The notes below the pieces were generated by a model. The model was not told the origin of the DNA. It did not search any database and saw nothing but the letters and a program-made list of their open reading frames with translations. The position numbers were made by a program, and so were the translations under genes. Positions 45,404-56,146 of a stretch of DNA of 64,000 bases are shown one piece after another. This DNA comes from Otatea glauca. Its lineage: Eukaryota > Streptophyta > Magnoliopsida > Poales > Poaceae. The first letter of the stretch is position 1. The number at the start of each line of letters is the position of its first letter. The stretch spans positions 13,557,185 to 13,621,184 of the forward strand of contig CM070719.1 of NCBI GenBank assembly GCA_036346275.1. Direction: 5' to 3'.

Positions 45404-47664
45404 AGTGGGTGTCATTGCATTACGCTTAAGGGTTGTATTTGAGCTTTGATGTTGAATGCTAAATTTGTTGACGCATATTGCTTTGTTTATGAAATAGTTG
45501 TTTGAATCATTATGATTATGTGTATTGGTTAAGCCGAAAGGTTATCAACCTTGTTCTTTTGGCCGTGTTAAATGTCTTGGTTGTGGTTGTGGCCGGTTAG
45601 AGTCACCACTTGAGGTCTAGGAACCTCTTGTAGGTGAGAGTCGTCGTTGGTTGTGGCATAGTTTAGAGAGGGGGTAGAGAAGGTTGGTTTCTTTTGTTCG
45701 TCTTCGATGATTGGAGACCAAAGAAAAGTTTTTGGTAATGAGTCTTGACTGGTTATTCCTTCGACGGTTTTTGGTAATGGGCTTTGTTGGGTTTCGTGGG
45801 TTGCCTTGTGAAGAAGATTATTGTGTTGTTCATGTGATTATTGTTCTCTTCATTTAAAAGAAGTTATTGAAGTTTTGATGTAAAACTTAAGTCATGTGGA
45901 TTTTGGTGTCAAGGCTTTATCAGAAACGAATTGGTTGATCATTTGGTTTTCCCCCTTGCATCCATCTTCCTTTGTGGAAGTTGTAAATTTGAGAGTTGGT
46001 TGAGGAGTTGTTCCATGCCAGAGTTTAGGAATTTGAGTGTCGAGTTCTCTTGTGATTTATGGTTGGGTTTTCTGGAAAGAAAATGTTTATTGGTGTTGTT
46101 TAGGCTTAAGAATTGTTGTCTTCCTTAAAGGTTGGGATCACACCAATTATTCCAAGGATAAGTGACCCACGAGGATGTTTAAAACTTTAAGTCTGTGATG
46201 CATAGTTAGAAAATTGAGTCGATGTAAGCTACCATTGTGATTAAAATGAATTTGCTGGTTGTTTAAAGACAACCTAAATTATTGTGTTGTTAGAGGAAAA
46301 TTAATCGAGATGGTAGGTGATTCTACAGTAAAAGTTGATTGGGGTTTATTGCAATTCGTTGGGAGCCATGGAATTAATTGGAAGTATGGGATGGTGTTCC
46401 GGTAAGGCTAGTATTGATTATGATGGAAAAGGTCTAGAATGATCCACTTGATGACTTACTATAGGTGTTGGTGTAAAGCAATGGAGCGTGACGATGTAAA
46501 GTCATGAGGGTGTTGGCCTATATTGATTATGTATCACTTATTGTTATGTGTCAATAAGATGACTTAATAAAGGTGTAATCAAAGAATAAGGACATATGGG
46601 AAGTGTGAATTGGTGCTTGGGTTAGTCCTTGGTAAAGGTTTGACTTGGAGCCTTGTTGGTGAAAGATGTCTAGTGGAGGGGGATAGTTAATTGTTGGAGT
46701 TAATTATTGGTTGAATGCACTGGGGACACTAAAATGATGGTTCGTCCAGCTTAGTAGACCAAAAAAAATTGTTGACGTGCGTCTTATGTTGAATTAACTG
46801 TTAAGTTAATTGGTTGAAGAAGTGATGACGTGGTTCTCCTTGTTGATTGTCATGATATAGACTTGGTTAGGGCGTGATGATTCTATGACCAGTGATGGTT
46901 ATATGAATAGGAGAAGGTAATTAAAGGAAGATTGGGTTTTGTAAAGTATGTTCAAACCTGTTGGGCTTTTCAGGATACCTTTGATGAATATGAAACCTTT
47001 AATGGCAAGAGTATTGGAATACCAGAAATGGTGGGATTCAAGTTGAACCATCTTTTAAGGGTTATGAATTCAATTGATCGTATGGTCTTTCGGGGGTGCA
47101 TGCCTTTGGGTTAAGGTGTTTTGATTGGTGGGTAATAGAACTCCCCAATTTAAGTTTGTGTTTGGGTCAAGTTGCGGAGTAGACTTCGATGATTAAAAAT
47201 GAGGATGAAAGCGTAATTGTGAAGTAATCGTTTGATGGTTTTTGGACGACTTTATTTCATCGAACCATGCCAACCCTTTGTCTTGGCTAAGTTATTTAGC
47301 TTAAGCTGTGAAGGTGAGGTTTACACTTAAGAATGTATATTGGATCACGCCCCTTAGCATACAAAACGGATTAACTTTGGAAATACTATTTGAAGGGAAC
47401 ACCTATGGACATGAAGGATTGTGTTGGAAGCTCTTGAGCTGAAAATCCTATTTGTAACTCTATTTTGACTAGAGTTGGATAATTGAAAATGGGTGTGGTA
47501 TTTGTGAATGTTTCATAAGTGATTTTTGATGGTGAAGTGGGTTCTGTTAGGAATAAGTTCCCTTTTGCTTGAGAGAAAATGATGGTGGTTGTGTGCTCAG
47601 ACGTTGACTTAAGAGTCGATTTTCTCTTCCCAAAATGTTGATTTTGCTTAATTGTGAGAGGATT
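45404..47664. other. 2.3 kb of unassigned GT-rich sequence
   Basis: No recognisable coding region and no terminal repeats. The sequence is rich in TTGG/GGTT words and has only short open frames (for example 46932-47114). It is probably the remainder of the Gypsy element whose LTR ends at 39786, but nothing here proves that. Confidence 0.4.
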
Positions 47665-47666
47665 TG

Positions 47667-48588
47667 TGTCGACGTTTCGAGCACCGGCAAGTAAATTTGT
47701 AAGTCGAAAGGGGCCGCGCGTTCCCTCTCCCTGAATGGTTAGACCCGAAAGCCCAAGATGTATACTGGTTCGGGCCGAATGTCCCTACTCTAGTTCGTGT
47801 GGTGGTGTTGTATTGCCTCGGATGCAGTCGACTGCACCACGTTTACAAGTGAGGGCCGAGGGCTTGTACACGAGAGCGCTCGTTGTCTGTTCGTAAAGAC
47901 TTAGCGAGAAGAGGATCTATCTCCGTCTGCGTGTCTGTGTGCGCGTGCCTCTCCTGGAGGGCCCTGGCCCCCTTTATACAGGCGGGAGGAGCACGTTACA
48001 TCGAGAATTGGGAGAAGGAAGGAAGGGGAAACCTATACTAGGAGCCCTAGTCCCTCGTCTTGGTGATTGGTCGCCGTCCGGCCTCGCCCACACCGGGTTT
48101 GGTAGGCTTGCCGAGCGGTTAAATCGTTTCCTTGGGAAGAAGCGCACCGCCTTTTGGGAACTGTCAGTCCGATGTTGCGGCGTAGCCACAGTCTTTGCCT
48201 CGGGAGGGAGCGCGTCCCCATACTTCGTGTGACTGGGTGATGGGACTAGAGTTTTGACTTGGGCAACACTTGTGCTGCCTTGGAAAGGGGCTACCTGCCC
48301 CGTACGGTCACTTCGAACGATCCTGTCCGTGGGGTACGTGGCCAACAGTTGGCAGAGGCCTGACACGTGGCCCTTGGCGAAGGTTGCCTCAGCTCGGTCG
48401 GGGCTCGGCGACCCACTTGGTCGGGATTGCTCGCCCCACTCTGGTCGGGGACGAGCGTCTTTTTGTGGCCCCGCGGGTCCCTTGGTCGGAGCTGGGCCCG
48501 GGGACGGCTTGTTAGGTCGGAGCTGGGCTTAACGCGGCCTGCTTGCCATCCTGAGCCATTGGGGTACCCCTGGTATGAGTATTCGTCA
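47667..48588 (-). repeat. 3' LTR of the Tat element
   Basis: In plus sense it starts TGTCGACGTTTCGAGC and ends ATTCGTCA, that is, TGACGAAT...GTCGACA on the minus strand. To its right lies the polypurine tract. The left edge could be two bases further out (TGTGTCGAC). The 5' LTR and the flanking duplication cannot be compared within the window. Confidence 0.75.
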
Positions 48589-48612
48589 GTAGCCCCCGAA
48601 CCCCCGAGCGAG
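48589..48612 (-). other. Polypurine tract of the Tat element
   Basis: On the minus strand CTCGGGGGTTCGGGGGCTAC directly precedes the LTR start TGACGAATAC. This G-rich tract primes plus-strand DNA synthesis. Confidence 0.8.
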
Positions 48613-48924
48613 TTCGTCAGATACGGTCGGGGGTTGAGCCTGGTTGGAGAGAATCTCGATTGTATGCGGCGACCGGGCCTGGTCGGACGACCCGACCGGC
48701 TTGGTCGGCTGGTCTCAGCCTGGTGTGTTCTAGCGCAACCGGAACCTTCCTAAGAGTCGGTCGAGGGCATCCGAACCGCTGGAAGCTCTTAATTGCTTCG
48801 TTGCACGCGCCGCGCATGGCTTGGCGCGTCGTGACCATTCGTCTTCTCGCCGCGGACTCGACGAAGGCGCCGCGTTTTCTGCGCTGACATTCATGCGGAG
48901 TCGTTTGATCTTCCTTCCTCCGGG

Positions 48925-48932
48925 TATATAAG
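48925..48932 (+). promoter_or_regulatory. TATA box of the first antisense unit in the Tat element
   Basis: TATATAAG lies about 60 bp upstream of the ATG at 48990 on the plus strand, opposite to the retroelement's own genes. Confidence 0.6.
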
Positions 48933-48989
48933 GGCACCACCGCTTGCTTGGATAGTTACCCCCAGCCTAGAATCCTTTTCGATCCGCCA

Positions 48990-49226
48990 ATGGCTTCGAC
49001 GTCCCCGCTGGTCTTTGGCTTTGGTGATGATGACGAGGTGGAAGAGGAGGATCCTTTGGCCGAGCTCTGGGCTGAGTACGATCAGGCGATGGCCGAACTC
49101 TCGGAGGAGTAGGAGGTCGTGGCCCGCGACATTCTTTGCGATCGGACGCTACCGCTCGAGGTTGCTCCGAGGCTCTTCGAGGTGAGGAGCGCCCTCTTAG
49201 AGGCAATGGCGCGCGCGCGCCGGTAG
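48990..49226 (+). pseudogene. Small acidic antisense ORF in the Tat element
   Basis: ATG 48990 opens MASTSPLVFGFGDDDEVEEE, followed by LAELWAEYDQAMAELSEE, and stops at TAG 49110-49112. The same frame stays open after the stop (RDILCDRTLPLEVAPRLFEV) to a second TAG near 49224, so an original product of roughly 80 residues is likely. It has no domain I recognise. A TATA box lies 60 bp upstream and an AATAAA at 49377-49382 could end the transcript. Short acidic frames like this accompany Tat elements; function unknown. Confidence 0.55.
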
Positions 49227-49376
49227 CCGTCAGTGCGGATGCACTGACGCAATTAGAAATTCGTGATATAATACTTGGTGCTGAAATAGCTCCTCGTATT
49301 TCACGTAGCGTCGTGTAGTGTTTGAGCCTGTCGGCCACCTCATGTAGCATTGTAAAGCCTGAGCTTGTCGGCCAAT

Positions 49377-49382
49377 AATAAA
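49377..49382 (+). terminator. Possible polyadenylation signal of the first antisense unit
   Basis: AATAAA about 150 bp after the second stop of the small acidic frame, in a T-rich setting. Confidence 0.4.
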
Positions 49383-49569
49383 ATTTTTCCTTTCCTTTGT
49401 GATTGTTTGTGTCTTTGTCATGAGCTTGTCTTAGACGTTTTTCCCAACTAACTCGGCCCTCGAGGGTTGGCAGCTGGTGGGAGATCGCTCTTCTTGTGCG
49501 CGGGCAGTCGGACGCCTTTCTCGTACTCACAGATGTTTGTCGGGAGGCTCCGGGTGCTCGTTTTAACGT

Positions 49570-49920
49570 CGTAGATAGACGTGGCTTTGGTCGGAGCGGA
49601 TGACCAGATGCCTCTTAGGAGGTTCTGGTGTCCGAGTGCCTAGACGGTGCTCGTTTTACGTCATAGCTAGATGGTGCTCATTTTACGTCGTAGCTAGACG
49701 GTGCTCGTTTTACGTCGTAGCTAGACGGGGCCTTGGTCGGCCGGGACGACCATATGCCTCTCGGGAGGTTCTGGTGTCCGAGTGCTCGTTTTACGTCGTA
49801 GCTGAACGGTGCTCGTTTTACGTCGTAGCTAGACGGGGCCTTGGTCAGCCGGGACTACCAGATGCCTCTCGGGAGGTTCTGGTGTCCGAGTGCTCATTTT
49901 ACGTCGTAGCTGGACATAGG
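49570..49920. repeat. Tandem repeat array in the Tat element
   Basis: A short unit (GGTGCTCGTTTTACGTCGTA, then GCTAGAC) recurs at about 49645-49730, 49777, 49806 and 49890. A longer ~108-bp unit containing ATGCCTCTCGGGAGGTTCTG recurs at about 49608, 49755 and 49862. The open frame 49600-50055 is a by-product of this array. Confidence 0.85.
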
Positions 49921-50746
49921 GCATCCATCTCGAGTCCTCGTCCGTCGAGGGTAGCTGCGAGAGGAGTGGCCGCTGTCTATCCCACGTGTACGCTCCGTCC
50001 GCAGGTGTGGGACCTGGAGGGGGTGAGCGACGCGCGTTTACCCGCGTTGATTTGAACGCCGTGCTCGTGGAGCTAATGACGGGTGGTCCAAGTGGGTCCT
50101 GGGAGGTCCCTCCCAAGGGGGACCCTTCCAAGCGGACGGTCCCAGAGTAGGGTGTCCTGGCCCGCTGTGGGGCGACCCATAAAAAACCTTTCTTTACTCG
50201 ATCCCGTATCGGACCCTGGGTCGTCCGCCGACCCACAGCACAGCTGGCTGTCACCCATCGATGGGTTCCGCGGGAGAGTGTGAAGTATGATCTCGGACAC
50301 GAGTTAGGACGATTGGGCCATCAGCCAGCCCAACTGGAGGCCCACTGGGGGCTCGCCTCGTACTCGCCCCTCGCTCAATTTTCGCTGGGGTGGCCTTATG
50401 CCCACTTGGTGGGACTGGCCTTTAGAACCCACAGCTTTGGGCTGGGCCCCTGGCGTGAGCCGTCGTGCTCTCGCTGTTTTGGGGCCGCAGCGGCCCAGCG
50501 GGCGTCTCGCACGCACCCCGGGGCAGCCGTCCTGGCCTAAAAGCGGAGACCGAGGGGTCTTAGGACGTGCGGCCCAAGGCGGTGTCTTTACCGTTCCTGC
50601 GGTCCTGTCGGGCGTAAATGCAGAGAGGAATTGAGAACTGTGCGTTACCAGGTGCCTGACGCGGCAGACGAGGGCGTGCGCGACGCTTTGCCCGAGGAGG
50701 TGTCTGTTTGGCTGGCGCCCGCTCGGCTAGGCGCCCGCTCGGCTTC

Positions 50747-50754
50747 TATAAATA
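50747..50754 (+). promoter_or_regulatory. TATA box of the spliced antisense gene in the Tat element
   Basis: TATAAATA within GGCTTCTATAAATAGGGTAC lies 147 bp upstream of ATG 50901 on the plus strand. It implies transcription against the retroelement's own genome direction. Confidence 0.7.
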
Positions 50755-50900
50755 GGGTACGGGGGCGTTCGTGCAAGCCTCTCGCCTTGGTTTTCCTCAT
50801 TTTCTCGCGCTTGCCTGAGACAAGAAAAGAGACAGCAAGAGCCAGAGGAGAGAGAACCTCCAACTTCCCCCTTTCTCACCTTTTCGCCGCTCCTTCGAAA

Positions 50901-53900
50901 ATGTCGTGGCCAGCGTGCTCCATCCAGACCAGCCGCGCGCTCGGGCTGGTGAAGAAGGGGTTCCTACCCCCGTAGGCCGTCTTGGGCTGGAGGGTGCCGT
51001 CAGGGGACGCCGCCCCCGCGCCGGGGGACGGCGAGGTCGTCGTGCCCGCCTCATTTTACGAGCGCGGGTTCGGGCTCCCGCTGCATCCGTTCGTGCGCGG
51101 GCTCCTGCACCACTACAAGGCGGAGATACACCACCTTAACCCTAACGGGGTCCTCCACATCGCCGTCTTCATCACGCTCTGCGAGGCCTTTCTGGGGATT
51201 GAGCCCCATTGGGCGTTGTGGAGGCACTTCTTCCAGGCCGGCTGAGGAAGGACAAGCCCTCGGACGCATCGGCGCCTATTGGGGGTGTGGCTCTCTAGCT
51301 GCGCTCGGGGCGCGCAGCGGACTACATCGACGTGAAGCTGCCGTCGTCCAACCGGGGGTGGCACTCCGAGTGGCTCTATGCCAAGAACTTGGGGGATAGC
51401 GCCCCGGTCTTCACCAGCCGACTTCCCAAGGCGAGGCCCGAGTGGGAATGGGGTGCCGACCGGAAGGGAAGGAGCCGGGTGGAGGTGATAATCGACCAGA
51501 TCAAGGCTCAGAAGAAGCGGGGTCTGGCTGGCGATGTCGTTGTGCCCGCATTCATGAAGATGCGCGTGCAACCGCTTATGGATCGGCCGCTCCCCATGTT
51601 TTGGTTCAAGGGGCCGTCCGACCCGACGAGGATGATGGAGGAGGAACTCCCCCCGTCAGAGGTCGAGGCGCGGGTGTCCGCCGTTATGGGTGGAGGTGCG
51701 ACTGAGGCGGTGGCCGGCCACCCTGAGCCGTTTTCGGCCCTGAACCCGCCAAACCTGGTAATCTGAATGTAGCCTTTTCCTCCTTTTTCTTTGTTGCTTC
51801 CCCCTCCGTCTGACTAAAGTCTCCGCGTTCCCCAGGGGCTTGCCAGGATGGTATCCCGGGCGTTGCTGCCGGGGGAGAAGGAGCTTAGGGCGGAGGCCCG
51901 CACGAAGTCCGCGCAGATTGAGGCTGCGTGTAAGAAGCGCAAAGAGGAGAAGAGGAGGAAAAGGGAGAAGGAGCGTGCGGCGAGGGCCGCGTGCGGCGAA
52001 GACGCGTCCGAGACCACTGCTGCGGGGTCGACCTCCACCGACAGCAGTGGAGGTCGGGACGAGCACCCGTACCGCGGGTACTTGTCCGACTCACCGACCG
52101 GTGGTGGCCCGGGCGCAGGTCCGACGCGGGGCGAGCGCGCGGGCGCTGCTGGCGTCGTGCCCTGAGCGGAGATGTCCCTGGTGGAGTCGTCCTCGGGGAA
52201 GCGGAGGGCCGATTCGCCCCTGCAAGGGGCGCCGACGAAAAGGGCGCGGCTGTCGCGCTTCCGATCGGCGCAGTAAGTGCCCCCTCTTTTTTCTTTGGGC
52301 TTTGTGGTAGTAGGGTAGTCCGAGCGATTACTGATCGCTTGTGGTGTGCAGTATTTACGCAGGGGCGGTCGCGACTGCGACCCCGAGCTTAGCACTGGCG
52401 CGATCGGCGGAGATCGGTGGAGCACGGGTCGAGGAGGAGACACCGGTTGGTCTGGTCGGGGTCGAAGCACCGCGAGCGGCAGCGTCGGAGTTGCCGACGG
52501 AGCAGGAGACGGTCTTCGGGCCGGCAGTCGGGGCGGAGAGCGAAGCGGTTCCGACCGTCCCTGGCAAGCTGGGTCTCCCTTCCTCGGCCGAGGGGGGTCG
52601 GGAGGAGCTTCTGCCGCCGCCGCTGGGGAGCCCACCAGTAGATGCGGCCCGGCTTCCCGAAGCGACGGTAACGCCGCCGCCCGGGAACCAGCTGGAGGTG
52701 GTGGTCCAAGGGTCGGAGCTAGTCCCACCGGAGCCGCAGGGGGAGGTGCCGGGTGACCTCCCTCAGGCGCAAGCCACTGGAGCCGGCCCAGGCGGTTCTG
52801 TTCGGCCGCCCCCGCTTACGCTGACTCGGTTGAGGGATGGTCAGACCGGCGGGCTGACCATCTTGCTGGACGATCCGGCGGAGTGCCTCGAGTGGGGCTC
52901 CTTCCGGGAGGGCATCAAGCGCGTCGTGGCTGAGACGAATCGGATCCAAGAGGATCTGGCTTTCGCTCTCGAGTGTTCCAGCGGAGTGCTGGGCACGGTT
53001 ACAGATGAAATTCTCCCGGTTAGCCTGGTAAGTCGGCAAAACTTGTCTTTTGTAACTTTTCACGGATTTGTTGCGGGCTAATGGAGTGTTGTGCCTTGCA
53101 GCGCTTGCGTGCCCGCTCAGGGGAGAAGTCGCAGTTCATCAGGGGTCTGCACGGCCAAAGGTTAGCCGCTGAGGAAGAGCGCGACCGCCGCGCCGAGCCG
53201 CACGACGCCGGAGGCTTTGGGCGCGAGCGTAAGCGGCGGAGGAGGTCCGCCAGAGTCGCTCGGTCCGCCCAAGCCCTGCTCGACGAGCGCCAGGCGAGCC
53301 AGTCCTTGGCGGCGCGGGTGGCGGAGCTTGAGACCCTCTTGGCGGGGGCGAGTGACGCTAAAGACACCGCCGTGGCCGCGGAGGCGGCCGCTCGGTCGGA
53401 GGCGACCCGCCGGGCGAAGCCGACCAGATCGGAGGGCGCTGAGCCGGGCGCGACGCGAAGCGACGCCGCCCGAGGGAATCGCCAAGACAAGGGCCGATCT
53501 TCGCGACCTGGCGAGCTCCGCAGGCGGTAAGAGTCCTGATCCTCCAATTGAGTTTGCGATTGCGGTTAATGGGGCACGTTTTCTGACGCTACCCCTGGTC
53601 TGCAGAGCTGCAGAAAGACCTTAGTTGCGCCACGTGAAGGGAAACGCGGTATGCTACGCTAGCACAAAGAAAAAAACTACCGCGCAACCAGAAAGCTACT
53701 CGCAAGAAGGGGATCATAGATAAGATTACCACTAGACGCGCAGTTGCGGAATCCTTCGCGCCGATGTAGTGGTTCGTCCTCGCCGCGATCGTTGCGTCGA
53801 TGTAGTGGATCGTCCTCGCCTCGCCGTGGATCGTCCTCCCACGCCTTGAGCCGCAGCAGCGCCACCGCATGAGTCCACACGCCCAGAGATGGAACGCGTG

Positions 53901-55435
53901 CGTCGTGTGCAAGCACCTAGTCGCTCGGCAGGGCAGCGCAGAGGAGGAGGCTAGGGTTTCAAGTGAATCAAACCTAAACCGTGGAAAGCACACTGCGCCT
54001 CCCTCCTCCCTCCTTATATAGCCACGAGATGAAACCTAAACCGGGGCCCACCAAAGATGCTAAGCCCACGAGGTTCATTAATTACGGATCCAATCTAAAT
54101 TAATGCGCCCCGGCCCATTAAGTGTGTGACCTGCAGTTCACATACGCTTGGACATGGATTCGAAAACTCCTTTTCAATCCAATAGTTGGTAGCGGCTTCT
54201 TGCAAAGTATGCCAACTCCCAAACATACTTGTGATCAAATCGAATAGAACCTATCAAAAGAACTCATGTAATAATCCCTTTGCCAAGTATATGAAGATTG
54301 ATCTCAAGGCGAGAAGCATGTCATCCTTTGATGATTCAATCCATCTCTCGTGATCCGTGATATATTAATAAGTTGTGATTGACTCAATCACGGCATGGCC
54401 ATGCACTTTCTTAATCATATCACACGAGTGGCCTTGTCATATATCTCCGTTTCATTGGAGTGGCAAATTCCATCTTGATCGCTCACTTCCTCTCGCACGT
54501 TTCATAGTAAACATGAAAGCTACCTTTATAACTATCCGGTTAGGAAGTAGTGTTTGATAGCCCCAAGGAAAACTATTACACATGTAGGGAATATGACAAT
54601 CTCGGTCTAAGGATCATACATCTTCTAGGTATGAGATACATCGATGACACATAAGAATGAAACATTCTCGCAGATGTCCCATAGCGGGTCTATCTAACCC
54701 ATGTTCTTCAACATGGTCCACAATGTAGAGATGATATCTCCATATCCCATGATCTATGAAGCATGATCATCGATCACTACATGTGCTGATCTATTCATCG
54801 TAGTCCTATACGATGATATCCGATCAGAGATATTTATCGAATTACATCATTAAGTAAAGAGCTTCATAATCAAGTCACATACTTGTTGATCAATACAATG
54901 ATATACATTCATTGGACCAATAATCATATTATTATTCATAAACATAGTCATGTTACAATCATCTAAATGATTGCCTCAAGGGCATAACACTAACACCACG
55001 GAGGCGCAGAAGGATGCTCTGGAGGCCTGTGACGCGGCAGTCGCGGCGCGGGATACGGCGTTGGCGGCGCTTCAGGAGGCCGAGGGAGGTCGGACCGAGC
55101 TGGACGCAGGGTTGGAGGCCCTTCGAAAGGTCGGCCAAGACGTCTGCGACCGAGTGCTCAGAGCCGTGCCGGGTTCGAGCTCGCTCGCCATCGTGCTGGC
55201 CAGAGTGCCGGGGCACGTCGAGAGCGCGGTAAGCGAGGGCGCTGCGCTTGGGGCTTCCTCGGCACTGGTCAACACCGTCTCCCATTATGACGGCATCGAC
55301 CTCGCGGTGGTGAGCAGTGGGGTCGCCGGGAACCGGACGGACGAGGAGGTGGACAAGCTCGAGCTTCTGGTCGAGCCATACGCTCGGGAGATCGCTGGCC
55401 ACATCTCGCCGCAGTGTGTCCTCCACAAAGAATAG
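50901..55435 (+). pseudogene. Antisense multi-exon gene with 'putative gypsy-type transposon' (Transposase_28-like) domain
   Basis: Exon 1 is about 50901-51760 and exon 2 ~51835-52272. Exons 3 and 4 are ~52350-53029 and ~53101-53527, and the last exon starts at 53605 and resumes at ~54995 after a solo-LTR insertion, ending at TAG 55433-55435. Consensus GTAAG donors and CAG acceptors mark the introns. Exon 1 encodes the conserved core found in many grass Gypsy-linked proteins: SFYERGFGLPLHPFVRGLL, LNPNGVLHIAVFITLCEAFL and PSSNRGWHSEW, then PLPMFWFKGPSDP. Exon 2 has a basic coiled-coil start, exon 3 is Pro/Glu/Gly-rich, and exons 4-5 are long Ala/Arg/Glu coiled coils. The name of the family does not mean it is a transposase; its role is unknown. 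TAG at 50973 and ~51294, and a one-base loss near 51243, break exon 1. Confidence 0.75.
53626..54989 (-). mobile_element. Solo LTR (Copia-type), ~1.36 kb, inside the antisense gene
   Basis: In minus sense it starts TGTTATGCCCTTGAGGCAAT and ends near GTGGCGCA. It contains a TATA box (GGCTATATAAGGAG, about 54011-54022) followed by a leader with AGGTTTGATTCACTTGAAAC, as a complete LTR would. No internal retroelement genes are attached. It cleanly interrupts the last exon: AGCTGCAGAAAGACC on the left resumes as ACCACGGAGGCGCAGAAG on the right. A 5-bp flanking duplication could not be established, so the edges are approximate. Confidence 0.7.
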
Positions 55436-55659
55436 GGAGAAGTTAAACATATCCCCTTTTATTGTAAAAGACAATTGCAGATAAATAATCTCAAAGCTCT
55501 AGCAAGTTCTGGTTTGTCTCTCCTTTTTTATGCTATGGTGAGCACTTGACCGACCATAGCTTTAAGGACCGCGGGGGTCGCTTATGCGTAGGTCGGATCG
55601 TTTGCTAGGGAAGGGTGAGGAGGACAGGAACTTTGGCTACGCAGCATTCATACGCACTT

Positions 55660-56036
55660 GCGCGGGATAGGAGTGTTTCCGACCGACCAAAGGTCGCTCC
55701 GTTCGGGCACTTCCTTCTTCTGCGAAGTGCTACTTCGCAACCATAGCCGCTGAGGTGTAGGCCGTAGCACTTGGGTCGAGAGGGTTACCGCTCGGGAGGG
55801 ACCCCGTGGCTGGTTGGGTCACCGGCCTGCGTGAGTGTGTGAATTGGCTGTGCTCGCACTGGAAAGGAGTGTTCCCGACCGACCAAAGGTCGCTCCGTTC
55901 GGGCACTTTCTTCTTCCGCGAAGTGCTACTTCGCAACCATAGCCGCTGGGGCGTAGGCCGTAGCACTTGGGTCGAGAGGGTTACTGCTCGGGAGGGACCC
56001 CATGGCTGGTCGGGTCACCGACCTGCGTGAGTGCGC
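55660..56036. repeat. Two-copy 196-bp direct repeat between integrase and the antisense gene
   Basis: GACCGACCAAAGGTCGCTCC occurs at 55680 and 55876, and the following 160 bp agree almost fully (GTAGCACTTGGGTCGAGAGG in both). This is non-coding sequence between the 3' ends of the convergent integrase and antisense genes. Confidence 0.88.
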
Positions 56037-56146
56037 CTGACCAAAAGCGACTCGTACGAGGGTGCCAACGAGCAGCTCTCGAGCGTCGCACGGCGACCAG
56101 GTGCTCAGAAAAAAGGTAAAGACGGTGCAAGGGACAAGAAAAGAGC

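Noticed and set aside
49600..50055. 151-codon frame with repeating CSFYVVA-type residues
   Set aside because: It is the translation of a tandem nucleotide array, not a protein repeat.
53621..54994. Candidate 5-bp duplication TTAGT / CTAAC around the Copia-type solo LTR
   Set aside because: The two pentamers do not match as direct repeats, so no duplication is claimed.
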